From Anaerolineales bacterium (lineage in GTDB: Bacteria > Chloroflexota > Anaerolineae > Anaerolineales > UBA4823), in assembly GCA_016929095.1 (NCBI GenBank), contig JAFGJM010000050.1:1-64000 (forward strand): a DNA stretch of 64,000 bases. Reading direction: 5' to 3'. Positions 25,523 to 34,453 of this stretch are shown one piece after another (positions within the stretch are counted from its first letter, which is position 1; each line of letters opens with the position of its first letter). The notes under the pieces are model-generated. The model was not told the DNA's origin and ran no database searches. It worked only from the letters and a program-made list of their open reading frames with translations. The position numbers and the translations under genes are program-made.

Positions 25523-27337
25523 ATGGATAAAAAACCCTCTATTGGTAAATCTATTCGTGTGGGGTTAATCGTAGTATTATGCCTGATCGTCTATGCTTAC
25601 GGCTTTCAGGTGACCCAGGTGAGTTTCAAAGAGATCAGCTCGGAAAGGCGGCAAGAAAGCCTGACCCGCGTTTTACGGGCATTAGCCAAGCCTAACCTTG
25701 TTGAATACGAGCAGAAAGAAACGGTCATCAAAGCCCCCATTTATGTCCCTTGCACAGAAGAGGGTGCCGTTTTACCTGAGCCCGATAAAAGCCAGCCCTA
25801 CCTGGTCTTAGCCCCCGCCTGCGCCGATCCGCGCACTGAAATCCAGATTGAAGGCTATAATTTTACGCCGAATTCTGAAGGTTCACTGTATTTTGTACCC
25901 CCCAGTGAAGTGAATCTGAATTTGGGATCGTTTAAAGCTGATGACAAAGGCGCTTTCAGCGTAACAGCGAAAGTCCCCCCTCGACCCGAAACCGTAGTCC
26001 AATATGTCCATGCTGTATCTCTGCAAAGAGTTGGCAGCCCAACAATAACCCAAACTGCCATTGATACCTGGGATAAAATCGTTGAGACTATTTTCCTGGC
26101 ATTATTAGCCACTACTTTGGGAGTCATTTTTTCTATACCAGTCAGCTTCTTGGCAGCCCGCAATATCATGAAGGAAATAACCAGCCCTATTAGTTCATTA
26201 TCGCTTTCAATCATAGGCTGGCCAGTTGGTATCGGCCTTGGCGTTGTCCTGGCGAGATGGCTCAGTCAACAAAGCCAGAGCATTTATGCTAACATTTGGC
26301 TGACATTATTAGCTATTATTATTTTGTGTGTGATCGCATGGTATTTAATCCGTTGGGCAATGCCTCAAGAGGAAACACGTAAACCAAAACTTTCTATTAG
26401 AATCACGCGCATCTTTGCCCTGGGTATTTCAGGTATTATCATGATTCTTGTGGTAATGCTTGTCGCAAAATCAACCATGACGGCTGGCACAAACATTGTG
26501 TCGCCCTTAGGCGCGTTTGGTTTCCTCGGATCATTTCTATCAAATATGGGTGAAATCATCAATCTTATAATACCCATAATTGTCGGCCTGGGTGTTGGCG
26601 CATTGGTGAGCAATTTCTTCTCGAAAATCGGTAAGTGGATATATCTGCGATTTAATCCGTCCTTACGCTTGATTGCAAATATCGTATTAAGTGGATTAGC
26701 GGGCGCCACAATTTTTATCATTCTGGGAAATATCATTAATTGGTTCTATCAGATAAACGATCCGATAAAAATATTTTATGTCCCGGCGGTTGTTGGCGCG
26801 CTGTGTGGTATTGCATTAGCCATTTGGGCGCGAAAAGAAGATGCCATTCCGGTAGGGATGGCTATATATTACATCACACGCACCTTGTTGAATGCCACAC
26901 GTGCGATCGAAGCCTTAATTTGGGTGATCGTTTTTGTCGTTTGGGTAGGAATTGGCCCATTTGCCGGGGTGCTGGCGTTATCTCTGCACACCGTGGCAGC
27001 TTTAGCGAAATTATATTCAGAGCAGGTGGAAAGTATTTCCCCCGGTCCGTTGGAAGCCGTGAGAGCTACCGGCGCAACACGACTGCAAATGATTATTTAT
27101 GCTGTCATCCCGCAGATCATTCCGCCATACATCTCTTTCACCATGTATCGTTGGGATATCAATGTGCGTATGTCGACCATCATTGGTTTCGGCGGCGGTG
27201 GAGGCATTGGTTTTTTGTTGATTCAAAATATCAATACCATGCAATACCGCGCCGCCTCCGCCCAAATGCTGGCTATCGCCATCGTGGTAGCGCTCATGGA
27301 TTATCTCAGCTCATACATGCGTGAAAAAGTTGTCTGA
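25523..27337 (+). CDS. phnE: phosphonate ABC transporter permease, greatly enlarged
   Basis: The standard PhnE is about 260-280 aa; this one is 604 aa. TM1 lies at about 12-28; residues about 35-175 form an extracytoplasmic domain with a TIG/Ig-like strand pattern (EIQIEGYNFTPNSEGSLYF...GAFSVTAKVP). The permease domain begins at about 180 (TWDKIVETIFLALLATTLG), is interrupted by about 230 residues with five or so extra hydrophobic segments (about 220-445), and resumes at TRTLLNATRAIEALIWV, with the EAA loop EAVRATGATRLQMIIYAVIPQ at about 511-531. It starts 11 bp after phnC and overlaps the next gene by 17 bp. Confidence 0.88.
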   Translation: MDKKPSIGKSIRVGLIVVLCLIVYAYGFQVTQVSFKEISSERRQESLTRVLRALAKPNLVEYEQKETVIKAPIYVPCTEEGAVLPEPDKSQPYLVLAPACADPRTEIQIEGYNFTPNSEGSLYFVPPSEVNLNLGSFKADDKGAFSVTAKVPPRPETVVQYVHAVSLQRVGSPTITQTAIDTWDKIVETIFLALLATTLGVIFSIPVSFLAARNIMKEITSPISSLSLSIIGWPVGIGLGVVLARWLSQQSQSIYANIWLTLLAIIILCVIAWYLIRWAMPQEETRKPKLSIRITRIFALGISGIIMILVVMLVAKSTMTAGTNIVSPLGAFGFLGSFLSNMGEIINLIIPIIVGLGVGALVSNFFSKIGKWIYLRFNPSLRLIANIVLSGLAGATIFIILGNIINWFYQINDPIKIFYVPAVVGALCGIALAIWARKEDAIPVGMAIYYITRTLLNATRAIEALIWVIVFVVWVGIGPFAGVLALSLHTVAALAKLYSEQVESISPGPLEAVRATGATRLQMIIYAVIPQIIPPYISFTMYRWDINVRMSTIIGFGGGGGIGFLLIQNINTMQYRAASAQMLAIAIVVALMDYLSSYMREKVV

Positions 27338-28628
27338 TCTCACAAATCAATTTTTGACAGATATCGAAAATCATAAAATTCCCGGTTTATCGCTGGGAAA
27401 TGACCTCATTCATCCTAATTACGGCGGAAAATCGATTTTAAACATACCGTCTACAATTTGCCGTGCATTTGGGATTCCCGCCATCGGCGCCCCTGCGTTG
27501 CACGAAGAATATCTCAACATAATCGATCGACTCACCCGCGGCAATGAGATCCGTCAGGTCATCATGATATTGATGGATGGTTTATCTTTGCATCGCCTGC
27601 GCCGTTGGATGCATGACGGTTTATTGCCGGTTTGGGAAGAATGGTTGGGTGAAGGCTGTTTATTGCCATTGACCTCCATAGTCCCTACCACCACCTCTTC
27701 CGCGTTAACCAGCTTATGGACCGGACGAAGCCCTGCCGAACATGGAATTGTAGGTTATGAGATGTGGATGAAAGAATACGGAATGGTCATTAATTCCGTG
27801 ATACACGCACCCATGTCCTATAAAAATGATATGGGCAGCCTGGTGAAAGCCGGCTTCAAACCCGAAGAATTCATCCCCTATCCCACCCTGGGAACATATT
27901 TAGCTCAATATAACATTCAAGCCCGCGCCTTTCAACATTTCAGTATCAGCCGCTCTGGTTTATCAAAAATGTTGTTTAAAGATGCCCGAGTCGATCCGAT
28001 CAACACGGCAACGGATTTATGGTTGAATTTATTACAATTAATCGAAAGTAAACCGCAGGAACGCATGTTTAACTGGGTTTATTGGGGTGAGATCGATTAT
28101 TTCTCCCATCATTACGATCCGGATGATGATCGGGTTTATATGGAATTTAAAAATTTTTGTCATGCATTTCAAGAATCATTTCTAAAACCTCTGAAACAAA
28201 AATCGAAAGGCAATATTCTACTAATTCTAACGGCTGATCACGGAGAGATTGCCACCTATAATAATCCAAACTTTGAGTTAAGGTATCACCCATCATTAAT
28301 CCGGCGATTGCATATCATGCCCACGGGTGAACACCGCCTGGCATTTCTCCATGTGCGTCCCGGGCAGGCGAAAAATGTACGCTCTTATATTCAACAAACC
28401 TGGGGGGATCAATTTTGCCTGGTCAGCAGCTCTCAAGCTGTGAAAGCCGGGCTGTTTGGTGAAGGCAACCACCATCCCCAATTAAATGATCGTATGGGGG
28501 AATATATCTTGGTTGCCCAGGAGGATGCATATCTATGGTGGGCAGATAAAGATAATTATATGCACGGCCGGCATGGCGGGATGAGCAGCGATGAAATGCT
28601 GGTGCCATTTTTTGTTCTCGGATTGTAA
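27321..28628 (+). CDS. alkaline phosphatase superfamily hydrolase (type I phosphodiesterase/nucleotide pyrophosphatase)
   Basis: Two-metal phosphohydrolase. Metal ligands and nucleophile are recognisable: D86 in MILMDGLS, the nucleophile Thr in VPTTTSSALTSLWTGRSPAEHGI (about 122-126), the D-H pair in WGEIDYFSHH, TADHGE, and the late His in HGRHGGMSSDEM. 435 aa, no signal peptide visible. The GTG start at 27321 lies inside the end of phnE (17-bp overlap), so it is part of the transporter operon and probably releases phosphate from imported organophosphorus compounds, such as phosphodiesters or phosphonate esters. Confidence 0.87.
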   Translation: MKKLSDLTNQFLTDIENHKIPGLSLGNDLIHPNYGGKSILNIPSTICRAFGIPAIGAPALHEEYLNIIDRLTRGNEIRQVIMILMDGLSLHRLRRWMHDGLLPVWEEWLGEGCLLPLTSIVPTTTSSALTSLWTGRSPAEHGIVGYEMWMKEYGMVINSVIHAPMSYKNDMGSLVKAGFKPEEFIPYPTLGTYLAQYNIQARAFQHFSISRSGLSKMLFKDARVDPINTATDLWLNLLQLIESKPQERMFNWVYWGEIDYFSHHYDPDDDRVYMEFKNFCHAFQESFLKPLKQKSKGNILLILTADHGEIATYNNPNFELRYHPSLIRRLHIMPTGEHRLAFLHVRPGQAKNVRSYIQQTWGDQFCLVSSSQAVKAGLFGEGNHHPQLNDRMGEYILVAQEDAYLWWADKDNYMHGRHGGMSSDEMLVPFFVLGL

Positions 28629-28676
28629 CCATCCCCCTCTCGACATCCAATATATCTTTTTGTTCGGTAACGTGTA

Positions 28677-29903
28677 TTACGGCAAGTAATTCCAGGGATT
28701 TACTTTCGTTCCTTTATACATCATTTCGAAATGTAAATGCGATCCGGAGGCGTTTCCCGTTTCGCCCATCGCACCGATAACACCCCCCTGTATAACACTC
28801 TGACCGCAACCAACGTTAATAGCGTTAAGATGGGCATACAACGTTTGCCAACTATTCCCGTGATTGATTACCACCACATTCCCATATCCCCAGTTATTCC
28901 AACCGGAGTACACCACCACCCCCGTATCGGCAGCATATATGGGGTCGCCGGTTTCTCCATCAATATCGATACCATAATGATTGGTGGATGGGGAGTAATC
29001 GTAGCCTGATAAAAAGTGGTTATTGGCTGGCCAAATAAACACGCCGTTTCCCACCGAACCGATCGCCACATTCTCGCAGGCACCTGGTCCTAATACTTTA
29101 GCAACTCCGGGGTTATCCAGTGGGATTTCTGGGGCGCTCCAGGTAACAAATTCGCGCGTACCACCCGGTACAACCAACCATAGACCAGCTTCGATATTTG
29201 GATGAGCATAATCACCCAGTTGGGTTGGGTCTAGCTGATTCCCAGGCCAATTGATGATCGTTTCCGGCGTTACACCAAAAAAGCGTGCAACTGTGTTCAA
29301 CCCATCTCCTGCCTGCCAGCGATAATATGTGCCGTCTACAGGCAATATGGCGAGTTCCTGACCTGGCCTCAAATTATGCGGATTATCCGCTAAAACCAGT
29401 TGATTTCCCCATAATAGCGTCTCTGGTTTTAAACCAAACCGGTCTGCAATATCGAACAGAGTATCCCCCGTTTGGACAGTATACGTGATCACATCATAAC
29501 GCGGCCGAGAAGGTATCGTGGTATGCGCCTGTACATACCGGGTTATGCCAACAGGATCGATTTCTCCGGCATTGATCAAAGATAACACAGGGACATCGGG
29601 GATCGGTGTTGCCGTGGCGATGGCCATTCCCAATCCAGAACCCCCTTGAAATTGCATGGGATTGATCACGTACAATTGACCCATCACCCAAATGATAACC
29701 ACAATCAACACGCCTAAAATGATAAGAGTCGCTAATCGCAATGAGGCATTTGCCAATCCGATGCGAGTAAGCAATTCCCACAGATTATATAATGGATCTT
29801 GCGGAACCTCTTCCTCAACGATGGGCTTTGTTTTTGGCAGCCCTTCTGCCGAGAATTCTATATCATTGCCGGGAAGAGGGTGGATTTCAGGATTATCTGT
29901 CAT
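28677..29903 (-). CDS. LysM and M23 peptidoglycan endopeptidase
   Basis: Cytoplasmic N-terminus, single TM helix (about 58-80), two LysM modules (about 142-190, TYTVQTGDTLFDIADRFGLKPETLLWGN; and about 197-245), and a C-terminal M23/LytM domain. Zinc and catalytic residues are present: H and D in NHYGIDIDGE, H in LYAHLN, and HLHFE. It should hydrolyse peptide cross-bridges in the cell wall. Its length (408 aa) is common for this architecture. It is the last gene of the minus-strand cluster starting at 35020. Confidence 0.93.
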   Translation of the reverse strand: MTDNPEIHPLPGNDIEFSAEGLPKTKPIVEEEVPQDPLYNLWELLTRIGLANASLRLATLIILGVLIVVIIWVMGQLYVINPMQFQGGSGLGMAIATATPIPDVPVLSLINAGEIDPVGITRYVQAHTTIPSRPRYDVITYTVQTGDTLFDIADRFGLKPETLLWGNQLVLADNPHNLRPGQELAILPVDGTYYRWQAGDGLNTVARFFGVTPETIINWPGNQLDPTQLGDYAHPNIEAGLWLVVPGGTREFVTWSAPEIPLDNPGVAKVLGPGACENVAIGSVGNGVFIWPANNHFLSGYDYSPSTNHYGIDIDGETGDPIYAADTGVVVYSGWNNWGYGNVVVINHGNSWQTLYAHLNAINVGCGQSVIQGGVIGAMGETGNASGSHLHFEMMYKGTKVNPWNYLP

Positions 29904-29957
29904 TATTTAAAACGTAATAGCATGATAACATCAGGGACTTTTTCCGTCAAACCATGA

Positions 29958-31229
29958 TTATGGCTGAGTAAGGCTGTCGATTGCCACAGTTACAGCGCTG
30001 CTCGGATCGTTTTCCCCTTGTATCACGGTCAAAGCTGCCTTATAAAAAATGGAGTTCAGGCGTGTGATATCATCCGTTCCCATGACAATATTTGCCGATG
30101 CGATGACACGATTTGATAATAATTTTAATGATTCGTCTTCCCAGTTATTTAAGGCGCTCCGGCGAGTAGGTAAATATCCGTTTGCCATGGTCCATTCTGT
30201 TTGGAATTCTGTATCCGATAAAAATTCTGCCAATTCAACCGCCAGGGATTGATCGCTGCGATGAGGATTAGCTAAAGCCCATACCCACCCGGACGCCAAC
30301 GTAAAAGGCGCGCCATTAGTGGTAGGTATCGTCGTCGCTGAGTATTCACCACTAAGATTATTGAAATACGACAAAGACCAGGTGATGATCATTTTGGTTC
30401 GATTATCGTTTAATGCCTGCCAGCATTGTTCATCACTTTGGATCTGAGCAACCCAGGAAGACATTAAATGATTTTCTAAAGATTGATCGATTATCGAGAG
30501 CGTGGTTGATAATGGCTCAGGGCTGATCGTGAGTTTGCCCTCGTCATCATAAATATTCCCACCGGCTGCCAGATATAGTGTCGTGGGGAATAAATTTTTC
30601 GTATCACCGGCAGGGTAAGCTAATGAATTGGTACCGGTCAGAAATTCAGAAAACGAAACCGGGGGAATCTCAATTGAAGAACGGTAAACCATAACCATGG
30701 CATTGCCTGCAAAAGGTAATCCGAATGTGCTGTTTTGCAGCCGGCCAAGCTGGTTAGCATATTCGAACCAATCTTCCTCGTCGATCACCTCGGTCAACCC
30801 GTCATAAGGATGAAGCATTCCTTTCAATACAGCCACTTGAAGCTGGGAATGCGGGAGAGCGATCAAATCCGGTACAGCTTCAGGGGCAGCTACGCTGGTG
30901 GTTGTCAGTGAATTGATTAGACTGGCAGCCCCTTCTTCAGATTTTTCTCGGATCTCAATCTGCACACCCGGTCTTCGAGCGGTGAATTCTTCCAGCCGTT
31001 CCTTTAGAATTTCTCCGCTTGGACTTCCTGAATTGGGTGAAAATTGGGGTGGCATCCAAATGCGTAAAGTCTTTGTACTGGATGTAGGCGTCGGGTCTAG
31101 ATAACTACTTTTCGTGGGTGTACTGGCAATCACCGTAGCTGTTGGCGTTACCTCTTCCTGAGGATTGCCCTGACATCCAGCCAGGAACAGAATATTTGCA
31201 ATAATCAAGATTTGAACAAATTGTCTCAT
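29958..31229 (-). CDS. extracellular solute-binding lipoprotein, orphan
   Basis: Signal peptide with lipobox LAGC (C19), Thr/Pro linker (to about residue 55), then a type-I binding-protein fold (KTLRIWMPPQFSPN, ARRPGVQIEIREKSEEG, PDLIALPHSQLQVA, FGLPFAGNAMVMVYR, LAVELAEFLSD-EFQTEW). Best compared with sugar- or oligosaccharide-binding proteins. No permease or ATPase gene is adjacent. The start codon overlaps the end of the upstream M42 gene by 4 bp, so it is co-translated with peptidases. Confidence 0.85.
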   Translation of the reverse strand: MRQFVQILIIANILFLAGCQGNPQEEVTPTATVIASTPTKSSYLDPTPTSSTKTLRIWMPPQFSPNSGSPSGEILKERLEEFTARRPGVQIEIREKSEEGAASLINSLTTTSVAAPEAVPDLIALPHSQLQVAVLKGMLHPYDGLTEVIDEEDWFEYANQLGRLQNSTFGLPFAGNAMVMVYRSSIEIPPVSFSEFLTGTNSLAYPAGDTKNLFPTTLYLAAGGNIYDDEGKLTISPEPLSTTLSIIDQSLENHLMSSWVAQIQSDEQCWQALNDNRTKMIITWSLSYFNNLSGEYSATTIPTTNGAPFTLASGWVWALANPHRSDQSLAVELAEFLSDTEFQTEWTMANGYLPTRRSALNNWEDESLKLLSNRVIASANIVMGTDDITRLNSIFYKAALTVIQGENDPSSAVTVAIDSLTQP

Positions 31230-32236
31230 TTTAATTCTATTGAATTTTGTAAGAGCACCAGTAATAATTTTACGGTATGAGTCACATCATCCAGGTCAAT
31301 CATTTCGGAAGGGGAATGAATATACCGGCAAGGAATAGAAAGGCAGCCAGCCGGTACCCCGGCTCGGGTAAGCTGGATGGCCCGGGCATCGGTGCTGCCC
31401 GCTTCAAGCACCTCCATTTGGTATGGTATTTTTGCTTTATGGGATGTTTGCACTAACAACTCGACAAGGCGCGGGTCTGCCAACATACCGGAATCGCGTA
31501 CTTTTATGGCAGGTCCTCTGCCCAAAGCGACCTCCATTTTAATCCCTTTAGGCGTATCCCCTGTTCTGGTCACATCCAACGCCAAACCGATGTCCGGGTC
31601 GATGCCATATGCCGCAGTGATGGCGCCGCGTACGCCTACTTCTTCCTGTGCACTGAACACGAAAAACACCTGGTGAGGCGTTGACTTCATCTGCCGCATG
31701 GTTTCAATCAAAATCGCAACACCAACCCTGTCGTCCATCGCTTTCGAAACCATGCGCTTCCCTAAATCAATCGGGGGGCGTTCAAAAGCCGCGACATCGC
31801 CGACTTTAACCGGACAATTTTTACGGTCCGCCATCCCCAGGTCAATATACATCTGGTCAATGGCGGGCGCATTCTTTGGCTGGTGGCTATCTTCTTGACC
31901 GATCACGCCAACCGCTCCATTAACAAACCGTACATGCCCGCCCACACAATTCAAAGGTCGCACGCCTCCGATCGTGGTAAAACGGGCGAATCCATCCTCA
32001 TCGACATGCGTGACGATCAACCCGATTTCATCCATGTGGGCAGACAGCATGATTTTTAACCCGCCGGCTTTGGGTTCGGGAGTACTTACAATTAGATTTC
32101 CCAGCGCATCCACCCGCGCCTGCCAGCCGGATTTTTTGACGGTAGGCTCAATTTCATCTTGGATTACCTGGCGGATATTCTTCTCGTATCCGGAAGGACC
32201 GGTGACCGAGGTTAATTTTTTAATAAGTGACTTCAT
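31226..32236 (-). CDS. M42 family aminopeptidase (paralogue 1)
   Basis: Dinuclear metallo-aminopeptidase of the TET/glutamyl-aminopeptidase family. Metal ligands and catalytic residues are in place: H67 and D69 (SAHMDEIG), the bridging Asp in MDDR (about 168-169), E198-E199 (AQEEVGVRG), D221 (ALDVT) and the late His in RYIHSPSEM. 336 aa. M42 enzymes assemble as large self-compartmentalised dodecamers that trim peptides in the cytoplasm. Third of three tandem paralogues; it overlaps the next gene by 4 bp. Confidence 0.93.
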   Translation of the reverse strand: MKSLIKKLTSVTGPSGYEKNIRQVIQDEIEPTVKKSGWQARVDALGNLIVSTPEPKAGGLKIMLSAHMDEIGLIVTHVDEDGFARFTTIGGVRPLNCVGGHVRFVNGAVGVIGQEDSHQPKNAPAIDQMYIDLGMADRKNCPVKVGDVAAFERPPIDLGKRMVSKAMDDRVGVAILIETMRQMKSTPHQVFFVFSAQEEVGVRGAITAAYGIDPDIGLALDVTRTGDTPKGIKMEVALGRGPAIKVRDSGMLADPRLVELLVQTSHKAKIPYQMEVLEAGSTDARAIQLTRAGVPAGCLSIPCRYIHSPSEMIDLDDVTHTVKLLLVLLQNSIELK

Positions 32237-32277
32237 TCGTTTTCCTCATTTTTCGTTGGCTGATAGCATATTGCCGG

Positions 32278-33387
32278 CTATCGCTCTGATTTAAGGATGT
32301 CCGGCGTCATACGTTCCAACGCCGCCTGAATAAGCCGGCAAGTGTTAGCCCAATCGGAAAGCCGGACGAGCGTTGTTCCCGAATGCAAATATCTTGCAGG
32401 GGTCGAAAGGCTTACCGTGGGAATGCCGTGTTTCTGGACATGAATAGCGCCCGCGTCGGTACCGCCTCTGCCAGGCTGGCGGATTTGATAAGGGATATCC
32501 AATGCCTGTGCGGTATTAATCAAATGCTGCACCAGGCGAGGATCCGATAGAGTGGCGCTATCGGCAATATAAATCGCTGGACCGGCGCCTAAATGTGTAT
32601 TGTAAATCGTGTTATCTTGCCTGGGACGGTTATCCGGCTGCCATACCGGCAAATCGCGTGCAGGAGTGCAATCCAATACGATTGCCGCTTGTGGATCTAG
32701 GGTGTAGGCAGCCACCCGCGCTCCCCGTAAACCCACCTCTTCCTGAACAGTAAATGCCGCCAATAGTTCGATATTGTCCGGAACATTTTTTAACAATTCT
32801 ATCAAAGCAGCCACACCCAAACGGTCATCCAGCGCTTTCGTACGTAAACTATCACCCTGCCGGATAAATTCAGAGGCAAATGTTGCCCGATCGCCAATTT
32901 TTACTTTTTTATTATTCCCTGGTCCCACATCGATGCGCAGGTCCTCCAACGTGAAATCGCGCTTTCGTTCCTCCACGGTACTCAAGTGAATAGGTTTCGC
33001 GCCAATCACCCCGGGTATTCGATCCTTACCTACCAAAATTGGTTTACCGGCTAAAGCACTCACATCGATGCCGCCAACTAAATCAAATCGAAAGAACCCG
33101 GTTTCTTTATCGTCTTCGTGAGTGATCATGAAACCGACTTCATCCATATGGGCGGCGACCATTACCCGCAAATGATCTTTACCCTCACCTTTTCGAGTTG
33201 CCAATACATTCCCCATGGCATCCACACGCACCTCATCCGCTATGGGACGTATATGTTCGAGAACCAGCGTTCTCACCTGGCTTTCGTCTCCTGAAACGGC
33301 GCAAGCCATACATAATTTTTCCAGCAGCCGCATTTGCCGAGGTGCGATGTGATATTTTTCCTTTGAAGTATTTTGTTTACTAGTCAT
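32278..33387 (-). CDS. M42 family aminopeptidase (paralogue 2)
   Basis: Second tandem M42 enzyme (369 aa). Visible: VAAHMDEVGFMITH, KALDDRLGVAALIELL, TVQEEVGLRGARVAAY, VLDCTPARD and ARYLHSGTTLV, so all metal and catalytic positions are kept. Residues 1-15 are a short non-conserved extension. Its start overlaps the upstream paralogue's stop region by 8 bp. Sequence divergence from the two neighbours suggests different peptide specificity or mixed oligomers; this is inference. Confidence 0.92.
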   Translation of the reverse strand: MTSKQNTSKEKYHIAPRQMRLLEKLCMACAVSGDESQVRTLVLEHIRPIADEVRVDAMGNVLATRKGEGKDHLRVMVAAHMDEVGFMITHEDDKETGFFRFDLVGGIDVSALAGKPILVGKDRIPGVIGAKPIHLSTVEERKRDFTLEDLRIDVGPGNNKKVKIGDRATFASEFIRQGDSLRTKALDDRLGVAALIELLKNVPDNIELLAAFTVQEEVGLRGARVAAYTLDPQAAIVLDCTPARDLPVWQPDNRPRQDNTIYNTHLGAGPAIYIADSATLSDPRLVQHLINTAQALDIPYQIRQPGRGGTDAGAIHVQKHGIPTVSLSTPARYLHSGTTLVRLSDWANTCRLIQAALERMTPDILKSER

Positions 33388-34438
33388 CCCATTTTATCTT
33401 TTGCATGAAATCAATTTCCAATTGTGTGGCAAATTCTGCCATCAACCTACCGGCGCGTTCGATATCTTTCAGCGAAACCATTTCCACCGGTGTATGCATA
33501 TATCGCAAAGGAATGCCAATATTTATGGTGGGGATCCCTTCCCTGGTCACCTGTAAACCATCAGCGTCAGTAGACGAATGTCTTGGCATTACCTCGATTG
33601 TACAGGGAATTTCTAAGCGCTCACCAAGTTGCTTGAACTCGTTGAATAAGGTGGGATGTACGGTTGGCCCCCAACCCAAGGTAATCCCTTTTCCTAGCGG
33701 AAATGATTTATGGGAAGCTACCCCCGGGCTGCTGCCAAACGTTACATCAAGAACTACCGCCAACGAAGGCCGTAACTGGTAGCCGGATGTGATCGCGCCT
33801 CCCAGGGTTTCTTCCTCCTGCACAGTCGCCGCAGCCCAAACATCCCATTCCAATTGGCGGTTTTTTAATGTTTGAAAACAAAGCGTGATCGCTGCCAGCG
33901 AAGCCCGGTTATCCAGTGGATGCCCAATTAGAATATCATCGGCTATTTCTATCGGCGGTTGAGCAAAACTGATACGGTCGCCAACATTCACCAGCCGCTT
34001 TACCTGGCGTCTGTCAAAGCCGGTATCGATGAGCATATATTGGATAGGCAATGAACCGGGTTGAAGATCGGGGGGCAGCAGTTGTCTTGGCGGCGGCACG
34101 ATAACCCCGGCAATGTCTGTTTTTGCATGAACGGTCACCGTTTGACCAATCAAGATACGCCCATCAATGCCGCCAATCGTGGTAAAACGCAAAAACTCAT
34201 CCACAATCCCGGTCACCATCAAGCCAATTTCATCCATATGAGCCGAAAGAAACAAGCTGGGACGAGGCTGCGGGGCTGTTCCACGTTTTAAAGCGTGGAG
34301 ACTGCCAAGGCGGCTGGTTTCGATTTCATCACAAAGCGGCAACCAGATATTTTTGATCACTTGCCGAACAGGCGACTCAAAACCAGATAAGCCTGGCGGC
34401 GTAATTAAATCTTTTAATAATGGATATATATCAATCAT
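33380..34438 (-). CDS. M42 family aminopeptidase (paralogue 3)
   Basis: First in order of transcription of three M42 genes (352 aa). Motifs: LSAHMDEIGLMVTG, HPLDNRASLAAITL (here LDNR instead of DDR after the bridging Asp), TVQEEETLGGAITSG, VVLDVTFG and LRYMHTPVEMVSL. Active-site ligands appear intact despite the N for D change next to the bridging Asp. It follows the Thr/Pro-rich gene by 15 bp and shares the operon. Confidence 0.92.
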   Translation of the reverse strand: MIDIYPLLKDLITPPGLSGFESPVRQVIKNIWLPLCDEIETSRLGSLHALKRGTAPQPRPSLFLSAHMDEIGLMVTGIVDEFLRFTTIGGIDGRILIGQTVTVHAKTDIAGVIVPPPRQLLPPDLQPGSLPIQYMLIDTGFDRRQVKRLVNVGDRISFAQPPIEIADDILIGHPLDNRASLAAITLCFQTLKNRQLEWDVWAAATVQEEETLGGAITSGYQLRPSLAVVLDVTFGSSPGVASHKSFPLGKGITLGWGPTVHPTLFNEFKQLGERLEIPCTIEVMPRHSSTDADGLQVTREGIPTINIGIPLRYMHTPVEMVSLKDIERAGRLMAEFATQLEIDFMQKIKWDD

Positions 34439-34453
34439 GATTATTCAACACAC

